A DNA stretch of 64,000 nucleotides from NCBI GenBank assembly GCA_031253835.1, contig JAIRVP010000056.1:62001-126000 (forward strand), in the 5' to 3' direction. The DNA comes from Burkholderia sp. (GTDB taxonomy: Bacteria; Pseudomonadota; Gammaproteobacteria; Burkholderiales; Burkholderiaceae). The notes below the pieces were generated by a model. That model saw only the letters and a list, made by a program, of their open reading frames with translations. It was not told the origin of the DNA and ran no database searches. Of the stretch, positions 1 through 8,113 are shown piece after piece. The translations under genes and the position numbers were made by a program. How positions within the stretch are numbered: the first letter of the stretch is position 1; each line of letters begins with the position of its first letter.

Positions 1-1
1 T

Positions 2-703
2 GCGCCCGCCTTCGCGCGTCACGGCCATCGCGTCGTGCCGCTCGACATCGGCACCGATACGCTGCCCGCGACGCTACGCCACGTCATCGTCGGGAATCCG
101 AACAATCCGACCGCCGAGTTCGTGCCGGCCGAGCGCCTGCTCGGCTGGCATGCGCAACTGGCCGCACGCGGCGGCACGCTGATCGTCGACGAGGCGTTCG
201 CCGATACGGGCGCATCGCAATCGCTCGCGCCGCAGGTCGATCGCCCGGGGCTCGTCGTGCTGCGCTCGGTCGGCAAGTTCTACGGGCTCGCCGGCATCCG
301 CGCGGGCTTCGTGCTCGCATGCCCCGACCGGATCGCCGCACTGCGCGACATGCTCGGCGCATGGACGGTCGGCGGTCCCGCACGCCACGCGGTCGCCGCG
401 GCGTTCGCCGATCGCGCGTGGCAGGCCGCCGCCCGCGAACGGCTCGCAGCCGACGGCGAGCGGCTGGCCGCGCTGCTGCGCGTGCACGGCTTCGCGGTTC
501 GTGCAACGCCGCTCTTCAGCTGGACCGACGACCCGCGCGCCGCGGCGCTGCATGCGGCACTCGCGGCGCACGGGATCTGGACGCGGCACTTCCCGGCGCC
601 GTCGAGCGTACGCGTCGGCCTGCCGGGCAGCGAAGCCGAATGGCAGCGCCTCGACGGCGCGCTCGCGCATTGCGTGCCGCTGCTGCAACCGGCCTCCGCA
701 TGA
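2..703 (+). CDS. cobD: Threonine-phosphate decarboxylase, 5' end outside window
   Basis: This is a PLP-dependent class I/II aminotransferase-fold enzyme that decarboxylates L-threonine phosphate to the aminopropanol phosphate linker of cobalamin. The reading frame is open from base 2, so the N-terminal part lies outside the window. Visible landmarks are the NPNNPT cofactor loop, the DEAFAD segment and SVGKFYGLAG, whose lysine is the expected PLP Schiff-base residue. The stop overlaps the ATG of the next gene (ATGA), which suggests translational coupling to the B12-binding protein. Salmonella usage is cobD; the Pseudomonas denitrificans name is cobC. The family call is secure; the exact substrate rests on the cobalamin neighbourhood. 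Confidence 0.88.
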   Translation, partial: APAFARHGHRVVPLDIGTDTLPATLRHVIVGNPNNPTAEFVPAERLLGWHAQLAARGGTLIVDEAFADTGASQSLAPQVDRPGLVVLRSVGKFYGLAGIRAGFVLACPDRIAALRDMLGAWTVGGPARHAVAAAFADRAWQAAARERLAADGERLAALLRVHGFAVRATPLFSWTDDPRAAALHAALAAHGIWTRHFPAPSSVRVGLPGSEAEWQRLDGALAHCVPLLQPASA

Positions 704-1617
704 GTCCGCGCACGTTTCACCGGCTGGCACCGGTCGCGATGCTGGCCACGCTGGCGCACGCGCCGCTCGTCCGCGCCGATGTGTCGACGCGCGACGACGC
801 CGGCAACACCGTCACGCTGCCCGCGCCCGCGCAACGCGTGATCAGCCTCGCGCCGCACGCGACCGAACTCGTCTATGCGGCCGGCGGCGGCGCAAAGCTC
901 GTCGGCACCGTCACGTACAGCGACTATCCGCCCGCCGCACAGGCGGTGCCGCGCGTCGGCGACAACAAGGCGCTCGACCTCGAACGGATCGCCGCGCTGA
1001 AACCCGACCTGATCGTCGTCTGGCGGCACGGCAACGCCGAGCGGCAGACCGACGCGCTGCGCGCACTGCATATCCCGCTGTTCTTCAGTGAACCGAAGCA
1101 TCTCGACGACGTGTCGTCGTCGCTGCGCAGGCTCGGCACGCTGCTCGGCACGCAGCCGGCGGCCGATGCAGCCGCGGCCGCCTATACGCGCGACATCGCG
1201 GCACTGCGCACACGCTACGCGGCGCGCGCACCCGTCACGCTGTTCTTCCAGGTCTGGGACCGGCCGCTGATGACGCTCAACGGCACACACCTGATCAACG
1301 AAGTGATCGAGCTATGCGGCGGCCGCAACGTGTTCGCGTCGCTCAAGCCGCTCGCCCCGACCGTCACCGACGAGGCCGTGCTCGCCGCGAATCCGGAAGC
1401 GATCGTGACGACGAGCGCCGGTGCGACGCGTTCGAACGAACCGCTGCCGAGCCTCGCGCGCTGGCGCACGTGGCCCGCGCTGACGGCCGTGGCACGCAAC
1501 AACCTGTTCGCGATCGACGGCGACCTGCTGACGCGGCCGTCGCCGCGGATCGCACAGGGCGCGGCTGCGCTGTGCGAGGATCTCGATGCCGCGCGTGCAC
1601 GGCGGCCGGCGCGCTGA
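700..1617 (+). CDS. btuF: Cobalamin ABC transporter periplasmic binding protein (BtuF-like)
   Basis: This 305-residue protein begins with a signal peptide (about residues 1-26, ending in VRA). A class III helical-backbone metal/corrinoid receptor domain follows, with the typical opening VISLAPHATELVYAAG. The family captures B12 or Fe-siderophores in the periplasm and delivers them to a BtuCD/FecCD transporter. B12 is inferred from the overlapping cobD-type gene upstream and from the nearby riboswitch-controlled permease and ATPase. The start chosen is the ATG overlapping the upstream stop; a longer open frame upstream only runs through the cobD coding region. It converges on cobC with a 29-base gap. 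Confidence 0.85.
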   Translation: MSPRTFHRLAPVAMLATLAHAPLVRADVSTRDDAGNTVTLPAPAQRVISLAPHATELVYAAGGGAKLVGTVTYSDYPPAAQAVPRVGDNKALDLERIAALKPDLIVVWRHGNAERQTDALRALHIPLFFSEPKHLDDVSSSLRRLGTLLGTQPAADAAAAAYTRDIAALRTRYAARAPVTLFFQVWDRPLMTLNGTHLINEVIELCGGRNVFASLKPLAPTVTDEAVLAANPEAIVTTSAGATRSNEPLPSLARWRTWPALTAVARNNLFAIDGDLLTRPSPRIAQGAAALCEDLDAARARRPAR

Positions 1618-1646
1618 TCCACGCGCCACCGGCGCATGGCGCGCGC

Positions 1647-2231
1647 CTATGCGTCCCAGTGCATGACTTCCCATGCTCGCACGTCGCGGTCCGCGCGCAG
1701 CCAGACAACCCCGCCCGTCGGCACCGGCCGCGACAACAGCGTCTCGAGCGGGACACGCAATACATGCGACGCGAACGCGCGAATCACGCCCGCATGCGTG
1801 ACGACCCATTGCGGTTCGTCGAGCTGCGCAATCGCATCGGCCCGCCGTGCAACCCGTTCGACGAACCGCGCAACGCTTTCGCCGCCATGCGCACGCGCAT
1901 GCATCAGGTCGGCCGCCCACGCATCGAGCGCCGCGCGGTCGATATCGTCCCAGCGCTGCATTTCCCACGCGCCGAAATCCATCTCCTGCCAGTCGGCATC
2001 GCACCGCAGCGGCACATCGAACGGCTGCGCGAGCCGTTCGGCAACCGATGCGCAGCGCGTCAACGGGCTCGTCCAGACCTGGCCGGGCAGCGGCGCGCCG
2101 AGTGCCGACAGATGCGCACGCACGGCCTGCGCGCCGGCGTCGGCCGGCGCGGCGAGCGGCACGTCGCTGCGCCCGTAGCAGATGCCCGGTTCGACACCGA
2201 CGGCCGGATGACGGATCAGGACGACGTCCAT
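1647..2231 (-). CDS. cobC: Alpha-ribazole phosphatase (histidine phosphatase family)
   Basis: This 194-residue protein of the phosphoglycerate-mutase/histidine-phosphatase superfamily removes the 5' phosphate from alpha-ribazole phosphate (or the cobalamin phosphate) late in B12 assembly. The catalytic motif LIRHP gives the phospho-accepting His8; the second histidine lies in VVTHAGVIR. The start overlaps the end of cobS by 16 bases, so it is the last gene of the leftward cobalamin operon. The superfamily is broad; the specific role is taken from the cobS-cobT context. Confidence 0.85.
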   Translation of the reverse strand: MDVVLIRHPAVGVEPGICYGRSDVPLAAPADAGAQAVRAHLSALGAPLPGQVWTSPLTRCASVAERLAQPFDVPLRCDADWQEMDFGAWEMQRWDDIDRAALDAWAADLMHARAHGGESVARFVERVARRADAIAQLDEPQWVVTHAGVIRAFASHVLRVPLETLLSRPVPTGGVVWLRADRDVRAWEVMHWDA

Positions 2232-2968
2232 CCGAGCACCACGAGATAGATCGCCAGTTCGCATAGTTGCTGCGCGAAGCCGAGGCAGTCGCCCGTATAA
2301 CCGCCGATCCGCTTCACGAAATAGCGGGCCGCCCACGCGCGCACGAGCACGAGCGCCACACACACGGCGACGCCCATGCGCCAGTCCGGCCAGAACAGCC
2401 AGGGCAATCCGAACACCGCCGCGACGCACGCCGCGCGGGCGCCCATGCGTTGCGCAACCGGTTTCGCCTTGCCCTCGGGTCGCACGTAGTCGAGCGTCAT
2501 CAGCAGGCTCACGGCCGTCGCGCGGCTCGCCGCGTGCGCGGCGATCATCGTCCATGCGGCGCGCAGCGGCAGCATCGACGCAAGCGCCTGCCATTTCAGG
2601 CCGAGCGTGATCACGAGCGCGACCGCGCCGAACGTGCCGATCCGCGAGTCGTGCATGATGTGCAGCACGTCGTCGCGCGTATAGCCGCCGCCGAACGCAT
2701 CGCAACTGTCGGCAAGGCCGTCCTCGTGGAACGCGCCGGTCGCGAGCAGCGTCGCGCCCATCGACAGCCCGACCGCGATCGACGGGGGCAGCACGCGCAG
2801 CGCGACGAGATAGACGAGCGCGCCCCACGCGCCTACACATGCGCCAACGAGCGGGAAATAGCGCGCGGCCTGGTCGAGATCGCCGGCCGCGTAGCCGATC
2901 GAACGCGGCACCGGCACGCGCGTGAAATAGCCGAGCGCGACGAAGAAGTAGCGCAGTTCGGCCCGCAC
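2216..2968 (-). CDS. cobS: Adenosylcobinamide-GDP ribazoletransferase (cobalamin synthase)
   Basis: This integral inner-membrane enzyme joins adenosylcobinamide-GDP to alpha-ribazole (phosphate), the step that attaches the lower ligand of B12. It has about 250 residues, the usual family length, with several hydrophobic helices and the acidic motif FHEDGLAD at residues 80-87. The start chosen is the GTG giving MRAELRYFFV, 13 bases after the cobT stop. A GTG at 2992 would overlap cobT and add eight residues, and no clear Shine-Dalgarno sequence decides between them. Confidence 0.9.
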   Translation of the reverse strand: MRAELRYFFVALGYFTRVPVPRSIGYAAGDLDQAARYFPLVGACVGAWGALVYLVALRVLPPSIAVGLSMGATLLATGAFHEDGLADSCDAFGGGYTRDDVLHIMHDSRIGTFGAVALVITLGLKWQALASMLPLRAAWTMIAAHAASRATAVSLLMTLDYVRPEGKAKPVAQRMGARAACVAAVFGLPWLFWPDWRMGVAVCVALVLVRAWAARYFVKRIGGYTGDCLGFAQQLCELAIYLVVLGWTSS

Positions 2969-2981
2969 GCCGCGCGCGCGA

Positions 2982-4037
2982 TCAGGCGTCACGATTGTCG
3001 ACGCCGGCGGATTCGAAGCTCGCCATCTCGCTGAGGAACGCCGCAGCCGCACGCACGAGCGGCAGCGCGAGCGCCGCACCGGTGCCTTCGCCGAGCCGCA
3101 GGTCGAGCGCGAGCAGCGGTTTCGCACCGAAGTGCTCGAGCATGCGCCGGTGGCCGGCCTCGTGCGACGTATGCGAGAACACGCAGTAATCGCGCACGCC
3201 GGGCACGATGCGCTCGGCGACGAGCAGCGCGGCCGTCGCGATGAAACCGTCGACGAGGATCGTCATCCGCTCGCTCGCGGCCGCGAGGTACGCGCCCGTC
3301 ATCATCGCGATCTCGAAGCCGCCGAACGTCGCGAGCACGTCGAGCGGCGCGATCGCATGCGAATGCTTGACGAGCGCGCGGCCGAGCACCGCGCGCTTGT
3401 GCGCGAGGCCCTGGTCGTCGAGGCCCGTGCCGCGGCCGACGCACGCGTCGATCGGCACGTCGAGCAGGCGGCTCATCAGGCACGCGGCCGACGACGTGTT
3501 CGCGATCCCCATCTCGCCGAAGCCGATCACGTTCGTGCCGAGCGATGCATGCAGGCGCACGCGCGCCGCACCGGCGGCCAGCGCCGTCATCGCCTCGTCG
3601 CGCGACATCGCCGGCTCCGCCGCGAAGTTGCGCGTGCCGCGCGCGACCGGCAGCGACACCAGCCGGTCGGACAGCGGCAGCGGCGACGCGACACCCGCAT
3701 CGACGATCTCGAGCGTGCTCTGCGCGACGCCCGAGAACGCGTTGATCGCCGCGCCGCCGGCCAGGAAGTTCGCGACCATCTGCGCGGTCACCGCCTGCGG
3801 ATAGGGACTTACGCCCTCGGCCGCGATCCCGTGATCGCCGGCGAACACGATCGTCACCGGGCGCTGCACGACCGGCCGCTCGGTGCGCTGGATCAGGCCG
3901 ATCTGCAGCGCGACCGCCTCGAGCTGGCCGAGGCTGCCGGGCGGCTTGGTCTTGTGGTCGATCACATGCTGCAGGCGCGTGCGCAGCACGTCGTCGAGCG
4001 GCGCGATCGCGGGCGGGAAGTGGGTCGGAGTCGTCAT
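2982..4037 (-). CDS. cobT: Nicotinate-nucleotide--dimethylbenzimidazole phosphoribosyltransferase
   Basis: CobT activates 5,6-dimethylbenzimidazole by transferring phosphoribose from nicotinate mononucleotide, giving alpha-ribazole phosphate for CobS. At 351 residues the length is standard. PPGSLGQLE lies near the N-terminus and the catalytic glutamate of RLGEGTGAA falls at residue 317, the same number as in the Salmonella enzyme. The start is the ATG giving MTTPTHFPP; an open extension upstream lacks family resemblance. It lies 61 bases after the ATPase gene and 13 bases before cobS. Confidence 0.94.
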   Translation of the reverse strand: MTTPTHFPPAIAPLDDVLRTRLQHVIDHKTKPPGSLGQLEAVALQIGLIQRTERPVVQRPVTIVFAGDHGIAAEGVSPYPQAVTAQMVANFLAGGAAINAFSGVAQSTLEIVDAGVASPLPLSDRLVSLPVARGTRNFAAEPAMSRDEAMTALAAGAARVRLHASLGTNVIGFGEMGIANTSSAACLMSRLLDVPIDACVGRGTGLDDQGLAHKRAVLGRALVKHSHAIAPLDVLATFGGFEIAMMTGAYLAAASERMTILVDGFIATAALLVAERIVPGVRDYCVFSHTSHEAGHRRMLEHFGAKPLLALDLRLGEGTGAALALPLVRAAAAFLSEMASFESAGVDNRDA

Positions 4038-4098
4038 CGGGGAGCCGTGTCGTTGGCGCGGCACGCGCCGCGCATCGGAAGAATCGGAAAAGGAAAGG

Positions 4099-4914
4099 TC
4101 ATTGTCGCGCAGGCCACGCCGGCAGCAGCGCATCGCGGCCGTTCTCGCGGATCAGCACGAGCGGATAGCCGAATGCGTCGCTCGCGCGTTCGGGCGTCAG
4201 CACGTCGTGCACGGGTCCGGCCCAGGCACGGCCACGACCGTCGAGCAGCAGCGCATGCGTTGCGAAACGCCGCGCGAGATTCAGGTCGTGACACGAGAAC
4301 AGCACCGTGCGCGGGCCTGCATCGAGCCATGCAGTCAGCGCGGTCAGGCAGTCGATCTGGTGATGCACGTCGAGATGTGCGAGCGGTTCGTCGAGCAGCA
4401 TCAGCGGTGCGTCCTGGCACAGCGTCGCGGCCAGCGCGACCCGCTGCCGCTCGCCGCCCGACAGCGACAGCACGTCGCGCGACGCGAGTGCGGTCAGGTC
4501 GAACGTCGCGAGTGCATCGTGCGCGGCCGCGCGATCGCCGTCGCGCTCCCAGCCCCAGCCGCCGAGATACGGAAAGCGGTTGAGCAGCACCGTGTCGAAC
4601 ACGGTCGCGCTGAACGCGTCGTGCAGTTGCTGCGGCATCAGCGCGCGACGCTGCGCGAGTTGCTCGGGGCGCCACGCGGCAAGCGGCCGGCCGTCGATCT
4701 CGACCTGTCCGCCGGCCGGCGGCTGCAGCCCCGCGAGCGTCGCGAGCAGCGTCGTCTTGCCCGCGCCGTTCGGCCCCGCGACGCACCAGATCTCGCCGCG
4801 GCGGAAGGCCTGCGTGAGCCCGTCGAGCAGCGTGCGTGCGCCCGCCTTCAGCGTCAGGTCGACAGCCGCGTAGCGCAGGTCGCCGCCGCCGGCGTGCCGT
4901 GCGGCATCCGTCAT
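4099..4914 (-). CDS. btuD: ABC transporter ATP-binding protein, cobalamin type (BtuD-like)
   Basis: This 271-residue ATPase belongs to the FecE/BtuD class and powers corrinoid (or siderophore) uptake. Walker A GPNGAGKTT is at residues 47-55, the Q-loop is near residue 95, the ABC signature LSGGERQR is at 151-158, Walker B LMLLDEP is at 171-177, and the H-loop lies in FSCHDLN. Its ATG overlaps the permease stop (ATGA), so the two are translationally coupled. Substrate specificity is inferred from the B12 riboswitch upstream and the cob genes downstream. Confidence 0.87.
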   Translation of the reverse strand: MTDAARHAGGGDLRYAAVDLTLKAGARTLLDGLTQAFRRGEIWCVAGPNGAGKTTLLATLAGLQPPAGGQVEIDGRPLAAWRPEQLAQRRALMPQQLHDAFSATVFDTVLLNRFPYLGGWGWERDGDRAAAHDALATFDLTALASRDVLSLSGGERQRVALAATLCQDAPLMLLDEPLAHLDVHHQIDCLTALTAWLDAGPRTVLFSCHDLNLARRFATHALLLDGRGRAWAGPVHDVLTPERASDAFGYPLVLIRENGRDALLPAWPARQ

Positions 4915-5930
4915 CGCGTCGGCCTCCTCAACAACCTCCACAGGAACACCGGCACGCCGATCAACGCGGTCATCACGCCGACCGGCAACTGCGCGGGCGC
5001 GATCGCGGTGCGCGCGAGCAGGTCGGCCGCCATCACGCCGCCGCCGCCCGCGAGCATCGCGGCCGGCAGCAGCATCCGCTGGTCGTTGCCGAACGCGAGC
5101 CGCAGCGCATGCGGCACGACGAGGCCGACGAAGCCGATCGTGCCGGCCGTCGTCACCGCAGCCGCGGCGGCCAGCGACGCAACGAGATAGATCCGCACGC
5201 GCAGGCGCGCGACGGGCACGCCGAGCGCCTGCGCGGTCGCGTCGCCGCGCAGCAGCACATTGAGTTGCGGCGCGGCCGGCAGCGCGACGCAGGCGGCCAG
5301 CAGCAGCGCCCCCCACGCGAACCACGGCGCCGTCACGCCGTTCAGGTCGCCCGTGAGCCAGAAGATGATGCCGCGCAGCCGCGCATCGGGTGCGAGCGAC
5401 AGCAACAGCGTGACGAGCGCGCCCCACCCCGCCGCGATCACGACACCCGTGAGCAGCAAGCGCGGCGACGCGTCGCGCGAATCGCCGCGCCACAGTTCGC
5501 GACGCGCGAGACCGAGCACGAGCGCGACCGAGACGAGCGAACCGGCGAATGCGGACGCGTCGACGAGCCACCACGCGCCGCCCGCGATCATCGCGACGAG
5601 CGCGAAGCCGGCCGCGCCGCCGGACACGCCGAGCACGTAGGGTTCCGCGAGCGGGTTGCGCAGCAGCACCTGCAGCAGTGCGCCGGCCAGCGCGAGCAGC
5701 GCGCCGCACGCGAAGCCCGCGAGCGCGCGCGGCAGGCGCAGCGTGCGGACGATATCGGCAAACAGCGCATCGCCGCCATGCGGCACGAGCGACGCGAGTG
5801 CCTGCCACGGCGACATCGGCACGCTGCCGATCGACAGCGATGCGACGAACAGCAGCGCGACCACGGCAGCCAGCATGGCCCAGATCGCGGCCGCGCGCGC
5901 GGCGCTCATGCCGTGCACGGCCGCGCGCAT
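4911..5930 (-). CDS. btuC: FecCD/BtuC-type ABC transporter permease
   Basis: This polytopic inner-membrane permease of about 339 residues has family landmarks LRLPRALAGFACGALLA, NPLAEPYVLGVSGGA and TIGFVGLVVPHALRL. With the ATPase and the periplasmic binding protein it should form a B12 importer. The start shown sits about 15 residues before the first helix, as is usual for the family, but has no visible ribosome site. An in-frame ATG at 6026, preceded by a purine-rich GGGGAGGCGGGG stretch, would add 32 residues and begin right after the riboswitch. Either start could be used. Confidence 0.86.
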   Translation of the reverse strand: MRAAVHGMSAARAAAIWAMLAAVVALLFVASLSIGSVPMSPWQALASLVPHGGDALFADIVRTLRLPRALAGFACGALLALAGALLQVLLRNPLAEPYVLGVSGGAAGFALVAMIAGGAWWLVDASAFAGSLVSVALVLGLARRELWRGDSRDASPRLLLTGVVIAAGWGALVTLLLSLAPDARLRGIIFWLTGDLNGVTAPWFAWGALLLAACVALPAAPQLNVLLRGDATAQALGVPVARLRVRIYLVASLAAAAAVTTAGTIGFVGLVVPHALRLAFGNDQRMLLPAAMLAGGGGVMAADLLARTAIAPAQLPVGVMTALIGVPVFLWRLLRRPTR

Positions 5931-6060
5931 GACGCGCGGCGCATCCGCTTGAAGTTGCCGGCAAGACGTGACAGGGACGCCGCGCGGACGATTGGGGTCA
6001 GCATCGAAGAACATTCCGTGAAGCATTGCGCGCCCCGCCTCCCCGCAGGCCGCGCGTCAT

Positions 6061-6302
6061 GAAGCCCGTGCGGGCTTCCCGTCTCGGCCGGTATCCGGGC
6101 TGGCGGCGGTCCGGCTCGCCTTCCCGCGCGTGTCACGCGCAGTGGCCCGCGCCCGCGTGCGACACCTGCACGCAAGACGCGCCCGAGCCGGCCTGCATCA
6201 AGGGATGCGGCCGCTTACCGTTGCGGGGGCAGCGCAGGCTGGCGCGCTCCCGGAGCGCACGCCCTGCTTCCCGTTTAACCGCGCGTACCACGCGCGAGCA
6301 CC
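6061..6302 (-). promoter_or_regulatory. Cobalamin (B12) riboswitch
   Basis: Read on the minus strand, the leader of the permease gene contains all the main B12-riboswitch landmarks in order. These are TTAAACGGGAA (about 6270-6280), CCCCCGCAACGGTAAGCGG (about 6215-6235), GCCACTG (about 6139-6145) and the B12 box AGCCCGGATACCGGCC (6086-6101). A perfect 8-bp hairpin, GAAGCCCG/CGGGCTTC, lies just downstream (6061-6078). It has no following T-run, which points to translational or Rho-dependent control rather than intrinsic termination. High adenosylcobalamin would be expected to repress the transport and cobTSC genes. Confidence 0.95.
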
Positions 6303-6474
6303 GAGGCGGCGCCAGTTTAGGAGCGGGTCGCGCGAGCGTCAAGGAAGCGTCCGGACACGTACGGGAAGCACCGATTCACGGCAAGAAGCAGGGGTGTTAC
6401 GACTGGAAACGTTACAGATGTCGGATTGCGCGTTATTCCGCGCTAAAATGCTGGGTCTTTAGAGGACGCAGCAA

Positions 6475-6825
6475 ATGCTCAACGAACTCGAAACCTTATC
6501 TCAAAATATTGGCCGCCTGATTTCGCTGAACAAGCGCTATCACGCGGAACGGCTCGCGCTCGAGGAGCAGGTCGCGCAATTGCGCGCGGAAGCGGACACG
6601 GTCCGCACGGAACTCGCGGAACTGCGCGACGAACGCAATGCGCTCGCGGCCGAGCGTGACACGCTGTCGGCAAAGATCGACGACGCGCAGGTGAAACTGA
6701 ACGCGATTCTCGAAAAGCTGCCGCGCTCGAAAAGCGCGGAGCAAGCCGACAACCAGCTCGACCTGCTGGATGCGCAGGCGCGCCCGGATGGCGATGACGC
6801 GGCCAGCCACGGAGAACATGCATGA
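6475..6825 (+). CDS. ZapB-like coiled-coil protein (DUF904/TIGR02449 type)
   Basis: This 116-residue protein has residues 1-85 forming an almost continuous heptad coiled coil rich in Glu, Arg, Leu and Ala, followed by a short acidic tail. Its ATG is preceded by GAGGACG, and its stop overlaps the zapA start by four bases. Short coiled-coil proteins encoded directly before zapA are commonly annotated as ZapB-like division factors. A TAAAAT -10 element is visible at 6444-6449, but no good -35. The ZapB-type role is inferred from coiled coil plus neighbour, since coiled coils carry little sequence signature. Confidence 0.72.
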   Translation: MLNELETLSQNIGRLISLNKRYHAERLALEEQVAQLRAEADTVRTELAELRDERNALAAERDTLSAKIDDAQVKLNAILEKLPRSKSAEQADNQLDLLDAQARPDGDDAASHGEHA

Positions 6826-7136
6826 GCACCAAGCAGATCGAAGTCTCGATTCTCGGTCAGCCCTATCGGCTCGCCTGTTCGGCCGAGACCGAAGCGGCGC
6901 TGCTCGAGGCAGTCGCGCGCGTCGACGCCGAAATGTCGAAAATCCGTTCGAACAGCTCGGTACGCGGCACCGATCGCATTGCGGTGATGGCGGCACTGTC
7001 GCTCGCATCGGAATTGCTGCGGCTGCAAACGAGCGTGCGGCACGGTGAAGCATTTCCGGCGGAGGAAATCCGTCGTACAATGCACCAGATGAACGAACAG
7101 CTCGGCGCGGTGCTCGCACAGCACGAGACGCAGTAA
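6822..7136 (+). CDS. zapA: Cell division protein ZapA
   Basis: ZapA binds and bundles FtsZ filaments and stabilises the Z-ring at mid-cell. The 104-residue protein has the family opening (VSILGQPYRLACSAE), followed by the helix VDAEMSKIRS and the segment DRIAVMAALSLASELL, then a C-terminal coiled-coil helix. It overlaps the coiled-coil gene upstream by four bases and is followed by the 6S RNA gene, the same zapA-ssrS order found in many proteobacteria. Confidence 0.93.
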   Translation: MSTKQIEVSILGQPYRLACSAETEAALLEAVARVDAEMSKIRSNSSVRGTDRIAVMAALSLASELLRLQTSVRHGEAFPAEEIRRTMHQMNEQLGAVLAQHETQ

Positions 7137-7218
7137 CGTTTTAATCGATGCGTCGATTCCCCTTGATCTCGGCGGTCAACGGTGGTCAAATTGGCGCATC
7201 GAATCACAGTTCAGTCAG

Positions 7219-7401
7219 CTTCCCTGCCTGGTTCGCCAAGGTCATATATTCCTTGAACCAATGCCATGTGCACGGTTGCGGAAATTTGTAGCACGGGCGC
7301 GCGCGTCACTCTGTCTGATGTACCCGAAGTGCTGCTAACTGCGACCAATTCTGAACCCCAGGTTCAGGATGCCGGCCTAGCGGCCAAGGCGGGGGCCTAT
7401 C
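7219..7401 (+). ncRNA. ssrS: 6S RNA
   Basis: The stretch between zapA and the next gene fits 6S RNA, the RNA that binds sigma70 RNA polymerase and mimics an open promoter. The 5' segment TTCCCTGCCTGG can pair with the 3' segment CCAAGGCGGGGG to close the rod. The internal TTCCTTGAACC and CTGAACCCCAGGTTCAG hairpin elements resemble known 6S RNAs. A strong terminator follows immediately, and the location downstream of zapA matches the conserved ssrS position. Ends are estimated from the closing stem. Confidence 0.87.
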
Positions 7402-7402
7402 C

Positions 7403-7438
7403 AACGGCATCGGGCACGTCCCGGTGCCGTTTTCTTTT
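7403..7438 (+). terminator. Rho-independent terminator after 6S RNA
   Basis: The arms AACGGCATCGGG and CCCGGTGCCGTT form a long stem around a CACGT loop, followed by TTTCTTTT. It sits directly after the 6S RNA. Confidence 0.88.
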
Positions 7439-7470
7439 GTAGCAGCCTCTTTCTGCGTCGATCACGATCC

Positions 7471-7932
7471 ATGCAATACTGGCTGATGAAGTCCGAACCG
7501 GACGAAGCAAGCATCGACGATCTCGCCAACGCCCCGCAGCGCTCGCTGCCGTGGACCGGCGTGCGCAACTATCAGGCGCGCAATTTCATGCGCGACACGA
7601 TGAAGATCGGCGACGGCGTGCTGTTCTATCACTCGAGCTGCCCCGAGCCGGGCATCGCGGGCCTCGCCGAAGTATCGTCGACGCCCTACCCCGATCCCAC
7701 GCAGTTCGATCCGGCAAGCCCCTATTACGACCCGAAATCGACGCAGGAAGCGCCACGCTGGCTGCTCGTCGACGTGCGCTACGTGAAAAAGTCGCCGCTC
7801 GTGCCGCTCGCCGCACTGCGCGAACACGACGAACTCGCCGACATGCGCGTGCTGGCCCGCGGCAACCGGTTGTCGATCACGCCGGTGACGCGCACCGAGT
7901 GGCGCTTCATCACCGAAAAGCTGATGAAGTAG
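7471..7932 (+). CDS. EVE domain protein
   Basis: The whole 153-residue protein is one EVE domain, a PUA-related fold also seen in eukaryotic THYN1 and thought to bind modified bases in nucleic acid. Typical features are the start MQYWLMKSEPDEASIDDL, WTGVRNYQARNFMRDMK-like spacing, GDGVLFYHSSC and the W-R-LVDVRYV core. The gene stands alone between the 6S RNA terminator and the SIMPL protein gene. Its biological role is not known from sequence. Confidence 0.88.
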   Translation: MQYWLMKSEPDEASIDDLANAPQRSLPWTGVRNYQARNFMRDTMKIGDGVLFYHSSCPEPGIAGLAEVSSTPYPDPTQFDPASPYYDPKSTQEAPRWLLVDVRYVKKSPLVPLAALREHDELADMRVLARGNRLSITPVTRTEWRFITEKLMK

Positions 7933-8113
7933 GCCTGCGCCAAAGGTCAAATCTGGTCAGTACACGCGGCCGACGCGGAACTCGCGGATCTTTTACGCAG
8001 CCTAAGCAACCGCTGTCGGCCGATCAGGCCGGCCGTCGTTTATTTCGTCGCGCGGTACGCCCGCGTCGTGCACGCGTGATCCGCGTGCGCGCCCTCGCAC
8101 AAGGAGTCCAACA

